Source: Streptomyces vinaceus (GTDB taxonomy: Bacteria > Actinomycetota > Actinomycetes > Streptomycetales > Streptomycetaceae). From it: a stretch of 64,000 nt of DNA. The stretch's first letter is position 1. Every line of letters begins with the position of its first letter. The notes beneath the pieces are model-generated. The model was not told the origin of the DNA, ran no database searches, and saw nothing but the letters and a program-made list of their open reading frames with translations. This document shows positions 40,264 to 46,500 of the stretch, one piece after another. The position numbers and the translations under genes were made by a program. The stretch spans positions 4,330,001-4,394,000 of the forward strand of contig NZ_CP023692.1 in assembly GCF_008704935.1 (NCBI RefSeq), read 5' to 3'.

Positions 40264-40821
40264 TCAGTAGCCCGGGCCGGCGTGGCCGCTGTGGCCGCCC
40301 TGGTTCCCGTACCCGGCCTGGCCGCCTTGGTTGCCCTGGCCGACCTGTCCGTACTGACCGTTCTGGTGGGCGCGCTGGGCGACCAGCTCGTCGCGGATCT
40401 CCTTGAGGACCACCAGCTCGGTGATCTCCATGGTCTCCTGGACGCCCTCCTTGGCCCGGCGGCGCTGCTCCACCTTGGCCAGGTACTTCGCCATCGGCAG
40501 CACCATCAGGAAGTAGACGACCGCGGCGGTGATCAGGAAGGTCAGCGCGGCGTTCAGCACCGAACCCCAGAGGATGTTCACACCGATGGCATCCCCCTTC
40601 GCGTCGATGCCGCAGGGACCCTTCAGGCAGGACGTGTAGCCGTCCAGGCTCTTCGTCCCCACGGCGCCGACCAGCGGGCTGATGATCCCCTTCACGACCG
40701 AGTTCACGATGTTCGTGAACGCGGCGCCGATGACGACCGCCACCGCCAGGTCGACCACGTTGCCACGCATCAGGAAGGCCTTGAAGCCTGCCAGGACGCT
40801 CTCCTGCTTCTTCTCGCTCAT
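40264..40821 (-). CDS. mscL: Large-conductance mechanosensitive channel
   Basis: A 185-residue MscL that opens under membrane tension to release solutes on osmotic downshock. TM1 follows the amphipathic start (LAGFKAFLMRGNVVDLAVAV with VVIGAAFTNIVNSVVKGIIS), an extracellular loop with two cysteines (YTSCLKGPCGI) is unusual, and TM2 is LNAALTFLITAAVVYFLMVL. The C-terminus extends beyond the family's usual bundle with a Gly/Gln/Tyr-rich tail (GQYGQVGQGNQGGQAGYG). Start ATG 40821 has GAGAGG upstream. Confidence 0.95.
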   Translation of the reverse strand: MSEKKQESVLAGFKAFLMRGNVVDLAVAVVIGAAFTNIVNSVVKGIISPLVGAVGTKSLDGYTSCLKGPCGIDAKGDAIGVNILWGSVLNAALTFLITAAVVYFLMVLPMAKYLAKVEQRRRAKEGVQETMEITELVVLKEIRDELVAQRAHQNGQYGQVGQGNQGGQAGYGNQGGHSGHAGPGY

Positions 40822-40944
40822 CACTGAGCCTCTCTTCGAATCCGCCGAACATGGAGCCAACGGTTCCGAAAGCTACGGCAGTCCGGGCCCGGCGTGTCCA
40901 ATCGGTGCCCGTCTTGCGGTGACTTGACTGCACGCGAGTCCGAT

Positions 40945-41523
40945 TCAGCACAGTGTCACCGCCAGCCGTGCCACGGCGCCCGCCCCGACGAGGGCCCTCG
41001 CGGTGTCCCGGGGCACCGACAGGACGACCAGCGCCCCGGCGTCCCCCACACCCTTCTCCGGATCCGGTACCTCGGCCACGCGGGCGCCGGCGGCCACCAC
41101 CCGGGGCGGCCCGGCGCGCTCCGCCGCGACCACGTCCACCCGGTCGCCGGGCCGCAGCAGCCGCACCGTCGCCGCATCCGCGATGCGCACCGGCGCCGAT
41201 ACCCACCGCATCGCCGCCGGAGGGGGCTTCACCTCGGGCGGCGCGCCCGCGCCCCGCGAAGCCTGGGCCGCCTCCGTCCCGCCCACCACCGCCAGCGCGG
41301 CCGCCAGTACGGCCAGACCGGCCGAAGCGGCCCGCCGCCGACGCCGTACGGCCCGGCGCAGCCGGTCCCCGCCCCGGCCCACGCGAAGCGGGGGAAAGGA
41401 GGGCACGGGGCGCGCGGGGGGACACGTAGAAGAGGCGGAGGAGGCAGAAGGAGCAGAAGGAGCAGAAGAGGCGGAAGGAGCAGAAGAGGCAGAAGAGGCG
41501 GGGAGGAACGAGGACTTGGACAT
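40945..41523 (-). CDS. SAF-domain (RcpC/CpaB-like) protein
   Basis: A 192-residue protein: a Ser/Ala/Pro-rich N-terminus, an Arg-rich stretch, one membrane helix (ASAGLAVLAAALAVVGG) and an extracytoplasmic SAF-type domain (WVSAPVRIADAATVRLLRPG, DRVDVVAAE, GALVVLSVPRDTARALVGAG). Such domains occur in Flp pilus assembly proteins, but no pilus genes are nearby; it belongs to the conserved mscL-fmdB-galU neighbourhood of actinobacteria. The start is uncertain (ATG 41523, or GTG 41577 with GAGGGG close by). Function unknown. Confidence 0.65.
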   Translation of the reverse strand: MSKSSFLPASSASSAPSASSAPSAPSASSASSTCPPARPVPSFPPLRVGRGGDRLRRAVRRRRRAASAGLAVLAAALAVVGGTEAAQASRGAGAPPEVKPPPAAMRWVSAPVRIADAATVRLLRPGDRVDVVAAERAGPPRVVAAGARVAEVPDPEKGVGDAGALVVLSVPRDTARALVGAGAVARLAVTLC

Positions 41524-41616
41524 GGCGGCCACCACCGGCGAATCGAGTTCCGACGCCCGGACCCTGCGCCCGGACACCCCTCACGATCCGCCGCCCCGCG
41601 AAACCCCGCTCGCCCC

Positions 41617-41643
41617 TGTGGACAATCCTCAGCCTGTGGACAA
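41617..41643. promoter_or_regulatory. Pair of DnaA-box sequences upstream of the SAF-domain gene
   Basis: Two exact copies of TGTGGACAA (reverse complement of the Streptomyces DnaA box TTGTCCACA) at 41617-41625 and 41635-41643, in the same orientation and separated by nine bases. Confidence 0.5.
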
Positions 41644-41745
41644 CCCCATCACCCACACGAGTGGACCACCCGCCGGTCGGCCGCCCTCGCTCGGCGCCCC
41701 GCGAAGCCGAGGGCGCCGATCGTCCCGCCGCCGCCCCTCCCGGCC

Positions 41746-42579
41746 CTACGGGAGTTCGATGCCGAGGTCCCAGCCGTCGTGGGCGTGGGTGCACAGGCAG
41801 TCGCGGGACTCGGTCGCGGGGAGGGCCGAGACCGCGTCGAAGAGGACCTCGCGCAGGCGGTCCACGTTCTCGCCGAACACCTTCAGGACCTCCGTGTGGG
41901 ACACGCCCTCACCCGTCTCCGCGCCCGCGTCCAGGTCCGTGACCAGGGCCATCGACGTGTAGCAGAGCCCCAGCTCGCGGGCGAGGACCGCCTCCGGGTG
42001 GCCCGTCATGCCGACGACCGACCAGCCCATCGCCGCGTGCCACTTCGACTCGGCGCGCGTCGAGAAGCGGGGCCCCTCGATGACGACCATCGTGCCGCCG
42101 TCCACCGGCTCCCACTCCCGGCCGCGCGCCGCCGCCAGCGCCACCGAGCGGCCCACCGGGCAGTACGGGTCGGCGAAGGTGGTGTGCACGACGTTCGGGA
42201 CGGTCCCGTCGGGCAGGGGCTCCCCGTCGAAGAAGGTCTGGGCGCGGGACTTCGTACGGTCCACCAGCTGGTCGGGGACGAGCAGCGTGCCCGGGCCGTA
42301 CTCGGCGCGCAGGCCGCCGACCGCGCACGGGCCGAGCACCTGGCGCACGCCCACCGAGCGCAGCGCCCACAGGTTGGCCCGGTAGTTGATCTTGTGGGGC
42401 GGGACCTTGTGGCCGCGGCCGTGCCGGGGGAGGAAGGCGACCTGGCGCCCGGCCAGCTCACCGAGGAAGAGGGAGTCGCTCGGGGGCCCGTACGGGGTGT
42501 CCACCTCGACCTCGGAGACGTCGTCCAGGAAGGAGTAGAAGCCCGAGCCGCCGATGACACCGATCTCTGCGTTAGCCAT
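41746..42579 (-). CDS. mtnP: S-methyl-5'-thioadenosine phosphorylase
   Basis: A 277-residue purine nucleoside phosphorylase family enzyme that splits methylthioadenosine with phosphate for methionine salvage. N-terminal EIGVIGGSGFYSF (phosphate-binding Gly-Gly-Ser-Gly), FLPRHGRGHKVPPHKINYRA, and TMVVIEGPRFSTRAESKWHA with GWSVVGMTGHPEAVLARELG. Length is standard. Start ATG 42579. It lies immediately downstream of the fmdB-type gene on the same strand but behind a hairpin. Some family members prefer inosine or guanosine analogues; this one has the MTAP-type SVVGMTGHPE. Confidence 0.93.
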   Translation of the reverse strand: MANAEIGVIGGSGFYSFLDDVSEVEVDTPYGPPSDSLFLGELAGRQVAFLPRHGRGHKVPPHKINYRANLWALRSVGVRQVLGPCAVGGLRAEYGPGTLLVPDQLVDRTKSRAQTFFDGEPLPDGTVPNVVHTTFADPYCPVGRSVALAAARGREWEPVDGGTMVVIEGPRFSTRAESKWHAAMGWSVVGMTGHPEAVLARELGLCYTSMALVTDLDAGAETGEGVSHTEVLKVFGENVDRLREVLFDAVSALPATESRDCLCTHAHDGWDLGIELP

Positions 42580-42602
42580 GCCGCCACCCTAACCGGGCAT
42601 GC

Positions 42603-42640
42603 GTGAGGCCCCGCTGACCGGAAGGGCTGCGGGGCCTTAC
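42603..42640 (-). terminator. Hairpin between fmdB-type gene and mtnP
   Basis: 12-base arms (42603-42614, 42629-42640) with one mismatch and a 14-base loop, 17 bases after the fmdB-type stop on the minus strand. Confidence 0.6.
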
Positions 42641-42656
42641 GTATCGGAGACGGAGA

Positions 42657-42947
42657 TCAGGCGGCCGACGTGGAGCTGCTGCTCGTGCTCGACGACGAGG
42701 TCGTCGAAGCGGCCGGGGCGGCGGCAGGCGTCGACGGCTTCGAGGAGGCAGGGGTGCTGCTCGACGAGGCGCCACGGCTGTCGTTCCGGTAGAAACCGGA
42801 TCCCTTGAAGACGATGCCGACCGCGGAGAACACCTTCTTCAGGCGTCCCTGGCAGTTCGGGCACTCGGTCAGTGCGTCATCGGTGAACTTCTGCACGGCC
42901 TCAAGGCCCTCACCGCACTCGGTGCACTGGTACTGGTAGGTCGGCAC
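42657..42947 (-). CDS. FmdB-family zinc-ribbon protein, Ruc-like redox chaperone candidate
   Basis: A 96-residue protein. The N-terminal zinc ribbon has Cys8, Cys11, Cys29 and Cys32 (YQCTECG and ECPNCQG) and the FmdB signature MPTYQYQC...LEAVQKFTDD, then KKVFSAVGIVFKGSGFYRND. The last ~40 residues are a disordered Ser/Ala/Thr tail. The gene is preceded by a CIRCE element overlapping the ribosome-site region. The M. tuberculosis homologue Rv0991c (Ruc), which I recall as HrcA-controlled and a redox-regulated holdase with a disordered tail, has the same design and lies in the same gene neighbourhood. A chaperone role here is therefore inferred with fair confidence. Confidence 0.88.
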   Translation of the reverse strand: MPTYQYQCTECGEGLEAVQKFTDDALTECPNCQGRLKKVFSAVGIVFKGSGFYRNDSRGASSSSTPASSKPSTPAAAPAASTTSSSSTSSSSTSAA

Positions 42948-42957
42948 GAATTTCCTC

Positions 42958-42984
42958 CTGGCACTCTGACTCGATGAGTGCTAA
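42958..42984. promoter_or_regulatory. CIRCE element (HrcA operator) upstream of the fmdB-type gene
   Basis: Right arm GAGTGCTAA matches the CIRCE consensus at 9 of 9; left arm CTGGCACTC matches TTAGCACTC at 7 of 9; the spacer is exactly nine bases. It begins 11 bases upstream of the ATG and next to the GGAGGAAA ribosome site, so HrcA binding would block transcription start or early elongation. Confidence 0.85.
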
Positions 42985-43014
42985 CGACGTTCCATGGTGA
43001 CGTATTCCGGCCGA

Positions 43015-44346
43015 TCAGTCCACCGTCACCGGCACGCGGTGACCGACACCACGCTCGTTCCCCCGCGCGGCAGGGACCTCCGGAGCGGCGGCGGGGGTTC
43101 CCGCCGAGGAGTTGATGATCCGGCTCGGCGCCTTCGGGGCCAGGCTGGAGCGCAGCGCGAGCAGGGTCGCGAGCGCCAGCACGGTGCCCGCCATGGGCAC
43201 CAGGAAGCCGTACGAGGACCCGTGCGCGTCCGTCAGGCGGCCGGCCAGGGTCACGGCGGTGGCCTGGCCGAAGGCGACGGCGCCGGTGAGCCAGGTGAAG
43301 GCCTCGGTGCGGGCGTTCGCCGGGATCAGGGACTCGATCATCGTGTAGCCGGTGATCAGGGCCGGGGCGATGCACAGGCCGACGACCAGGCCGAGCGCGC
43401 CCAGCAGGATCATCGAGTGCGCGGTCCACAGGACCGAGGCGGCCACGGTGAGGCCGGCGTAGCCGAGCAGCAGCCGGCGGCGCGGGCCGATCTTCCAGGC
43501 GATGGCGCCGCAGGCGATGCCCGCGGTCATGTTGCCGGCCGCGAAGACGCCGTAGAGCAGGCCGTTGGCGCCCGGGTTGCCGATCTCGTTGGAGAAGGCG
43601 GCCAGGGACACCTGCATGCCGCCGAAGACGGCGCCGATGCCGAGGAAGGCCACGATCAGGACGCGCAGGCCCGGGAAGGACAGCGCGGAGGCGTGCTTCT
43701 CGCCGCCGGCCGGGGCGGCGTGCGCCTTGGGCTGGGTGGCGCGCTGGGCGGCGAAGACCAGACCGCCGGCCAGCGTCAGCGCGGCCTCGGTGATCAGACC
43801 GGCGGCCGGGTGGACGCCGGTGCACAGCGCGGTGGCCAGCACCGGGCCGACGACGAAGGTGAACTCGTCGGTGACGGACTCGAACGCGGCGGCCGTCGGC
43901 AGTAGCGGGGAACCCTCCAGCTTGGCGGCCCAGCGGGCCCGGACCATCGGCCCGACCTGCGGGACGGAGGCGCCGGCGGGGACGGCCGCCAGGGCCAGCG
44001 CCCAGACGGGAGCGCCCAGCAGTGCGAGCGCCACGAGGGTGGAGACGGCGGTGGCGTGCATGAGGACGACGGGGACCAGGACGGCGCTCTGGCCGCGGCG
44101 GTCGGTGAACTTGCCCATCACCGGGGCGGACAGCGCCATCGAGACGCCGGTGACGGCGGCGACGATGCCGGCGCTGCCGTAGGAACCGCTGGTGTGCTGG
44201 ACGAGCAGCAGGATGCTGATGGTCAGCATGCCGAAGGGGAGCCGGGCGGCGAATCCCGGGAGAACGAAGCCGATGGCGCCGGGCGTGCGCAGGAGCTGCC
44301 CGTAACCGGGGCGGGCGGACTTGTCGGTCGTGACCGCGGATGTCAC
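43015..44346 (-). CDS. MFS exporter
   Basis: A 443-residue major-facilitator transporter with 12 predicted helices. The inter-helix 2-3 loop motif APVMGKFTDRRGQSAVLVPV is present, and the middle loop (ATQPKAHAAPAGGEKHASAL) is as expected. The C-terminal tail (~45 residues) is Pro/Ala-rich and charged. It resembles small-molecule or drug efflux proteins of actinobacteria; substrate unknown. Start GTG 44346 with AAAGG and CCAGG upstream gives a protein whose N-terminus reaches helix 1 after ~25 residues. It has an unusually long upstream region (see 44347-44753). Confidence 0.85.
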   Translation of the reverse strand: MTSAVTTDKSARPGYGQLLRTPGAIGFVLPGFAARLPFGMLTISILLLVQHTSGSYGSAGIVAAVTGVSMALSAPVMGKFTDRRGQSAVLVPVVLMHATAVSTLVALALLGAPVWALALAAVPAGASVPQVGPMVRARWAAKLEGSPLLPTAAAFESVTDEFTFVVGPVLATALCTGVHPAAGLITEAALTLAGGLVFAAQRATQPKAHAAPAGGEKHASALSFPGLRVLIVAFLGIGAVFGGMQVSLAAFSNEIGNPGANGLLYGVFAAGNMTAGIACGAIAWKIGPRRRLLLGYAGLTVAASVLWTAHSMILLGALGLVVGLCIAPALITGYTMIESLIPANARTEAFTWLTGAVAFGQATAVTLAGRLTDAHGSSYGFLVPMAGTVLALATLLALRSSLAPKAPSRIINSSAGTPAAAPEVPAARGNERGVGHRVPVTVD

Positions 44347-44753
44347 GGCCTGGCCTTTCCGCTGCCTGGTAGAGCGTCCCCGTCTGCGGACGGTGTGCCG
44401 CCTCGTGAGCGACCGCACCCGTACATGTGGGAGCCCCGAGAGCTGTCCTCTTGCGCAGAACCGAGTGATACCTGGGCGCCCACTGCGGGAGGGAGCCACG
44501 GCCGCTTTGCGGTCGCGCCAGCTCTGCGTCAGGCAGAGTTGGTTCGATGTGGTGTGCCTTTATCGTACAGGCAGACCAGGTATGTGTCCTGTGATTCCGG
44601 CGACATGCGGTGTCTTCACCTGCGATTAACTGGAAGTTCGCATTCCGGAGCCCATGAAAACGGGGTGAAACCGCCCCCACACCCCGAAAACACAGAATTA
44701 GAACGGCACTCTAACGCTCTGTTGATGTCAGATCCGGGGCCCTCGGCCCCCGC
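44347..44753. other. 407-base gene-free region with possible long leader of the MFS gene
   Basis: Between two minus-strand genes. The MFS-proximal half contains several small inverted repeats (for example CTCTGC-CTGAC-GCAGAG at 44522-44538) and a TACGAT -10-like hexamer (44571-44576), which would give a roughly 220-base leader. The distal half is richer in A+T and has no recognised motif. At 44736-44750 a GGGGCC/GGCCCC hairpin lies just beyond the antiporter's stop. No convincing open frame or known riboswitch is visible. Confidence 0.4.
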
Positions 44754-46256
44754 TCAGCCCCCGTTCGAGCCCGTCCCGAGCCATCCGGCCAGCTTGCCGC
44801 CCCGCGCCACCGCCCGCAGCCGGGCCTCCGCCGCGTCCCGTACCGGATCCGTGGCCACCACCAGCAGCTCGTCCCCGCGCCGCAGCACGGTCGACGGCAG
44901 CGGTACGAAGCTCTTCGCGTCCCGGACCACCAGCGTCACCGAGGCTCCCGGCGGCAGCCGCAGCTCGCTCACCTCGACGCCGTGCATCCGCGAGGCGGCC
45001 GGGATGGCGAAGGACAGCAGGTGCCCGCGCAGCTTCTCCAGCGGCGCCGACTCGATCCCCAGGTCGGCCGCGCCCGCGTCGGAGTCGCCGAGCTCCAGCT
45101 TGCGCGCGAGCCAGGGCAGGGTCGGCCCCTGGACCAGGGTGTAGACGACGACGAGCACGAAGACGATGTTGAAGACGCGGTCGCTGCCCTCGATCCCGGT
45201 CACCATCGGGATGGTCGCCAAGATGATGGGTACGGCGCCGCGCAGCCCCGCCCACGACATCAGGGCCTGCTCCTGCCAGGGGATACGGAAGGGCAGCAGG
45301 CTGAGGAAGACCTCCAGCGGGCGCGCCACCATCGTCAGCACCAGGCCGATGACCACGGCGGGCCAGAAGTCGTTCACCAGCTCGTGCGGGGTGACCAGGA
45401 GCCCCAGCAGGACGAACATGCCGATCTGGGCGATCCAGCCGAGCCCGTCCGCGAACCCCCGGGTCGCCGGCCAGTGCGGCAGCTTCGCGTTGCCGAGCAC
45501 CATCGCGGCCAGGTAGACGGCGAGGAAGCCGGAGCCGTGCGCCATGGCGCCGGCCGCGTACGCCGACACCGCGATCGCCATCACGGCGATCGGGTAGAGG
45601 CCGGAGGCGGGCAGGGCCACGTGCCGCAGGCCGTACGCCCCCAGGAAGCCCACCGACAGGCCGATCGCGACGCCGATCAGCAGCTCAAGGGCGATCTTGC
45701 CGAGCAGGACGTACCACTGGTCCACCGGGCCCACGGTCGCGAAGGCGACGACCAGGATGACGACCGGAGCGTCGTTGAAGCCCGACTCCGCCTCCAGCAC
45801 ACCCGTGATCCGGGAGGGCAGCGGAACCTTGCGCAGTACGGAGAAGACGGCCGCGGCATCGGTCGAGGAGACGACCGCGCCGATCAGCAGGGCCTGCCGC
45901 CACTCCAGTCCGACCAGGTAGTGCGCGCCCGCGGCCGTGACGCCGACGCTGATCGCGACGCCGACCAGCGACAGGACGATCGCGGCCGGAAGGGCCGGTC
46001 TGATCTGTTTCCACTTGGTGCCCAGACCGCCCTCGGCGAGGATCACGACGAGCGCGGCATAGCCGATGACCTGGGTCAGCTCGGCATTGTCGAAAACGAC
46101 GTTGCCTATGCCGTCCTGGCCTATCGCTATGCCTATGCCGAGGTAGATGAGCAGGCTGGGGAGGCCGCTGCGTGAAGAGATGCGTACCGCCGCGACGGCG
46201 ACGAGCAGCACGAGCGAGCAGACCAGCAGGAGCTCATTGAGCGTGTGGACGGTCAG
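44754..46256 (-). CDS. CPA-family K+(Na+)/H+ antiporter with C-terminal regulatory domain
   Basis: A 500-residue cation/proton antiporter. About 12 helices include the ion-site segment GVLEAESGFNDAPVVILVVA and SWAGLRGAVPIILATIPMV. After DSDAGAADLGIE a cytoplasmic TrkA-C-like domain follows (EVSELRLPPGASVTLVVRDA, LRRGDELLVVATDPVRDAAE). No ATG/GTG start with a ribosome site exists near the N-terminus. The frame extends upstream of GTG 46211 to a CTG at 46256, preceded by AAAGGG at seven bases, which yields the family's expected LTVHTLNELLLVCSLVLLVA start, so I use that CTG. Likely role is K+ or Na+ efflux and pH control. Confidence 0.85.
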   Translation of the reverse strand: MTVHTLNELLLVCSLVLLVAVAAVRISSRSGLPSLLIYLGIGIAIGQDGIGNVVFDNAELTQVIGYAALVVILAEGGLGTKWKQIRPALPAAIVLSLVGVAISVGVTAAGAHYLVGLEWRQALLIGAVVSSTDAAAVFSVLRKVPLPSRITGVLEAESGFNDAPVVILVVAFATVGPVDQWYVLLGKIALELLIGVAIGLSVGFLGAYGLRHVALPASGLYPIAVMAIAVSAYAAGAMAHGSGFLAVYLAAMVLGNAKLPHWPATRGFADGLGWIAQIGMFVLLGLLVTPHELVNDFWPAVVIGLVLTMVARPLEVFLSLLPFRIPWQEQALMSWAGLRGAVPIILATIPMVTGIEGSDRVFNIVFVLVVVYTLVQGPTLPWLARKLELGDSDAGAADLGIESAPLEKLRGHLLSFAIPAASRMHGVEVSELRLPPGASVTLVVRDAKSFVPLPSTVLRRGDELLVVATDPVRDAAEARLRAVARGGKLAGWLGTGSNGG

Positions 46257-46500
46257 CGGGCGGCCCTTTCCTCAAGTCGCCCGGCGGAACGTTCCTCCAG
46301 GCGACAAGTCCGGCAAGATCGGCAGGTACTTCGTTACCTTACCTAATATTTGACGCGCCCTTTACGCGATACCCACATTGTGAAACGCCTGTTCGGCCCT
46401 GTCCTCGTCACCTCGACCCCTGGCGGATCAACGCACCCGGTGCTGCGCCTATGGTTGCTCCCAGCACTCCCAGGACCACCCTGCCCCTCTAAGGACAGCG

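Noticed and set aside
46331..46350. Possible iron-box (DmdR/IdeR) upstream of the antiporter or acylase gene
   Set aside because: Only the first half (TTAGGTAAGG on the minus strand) fits the consensus; the second half has almost no match.
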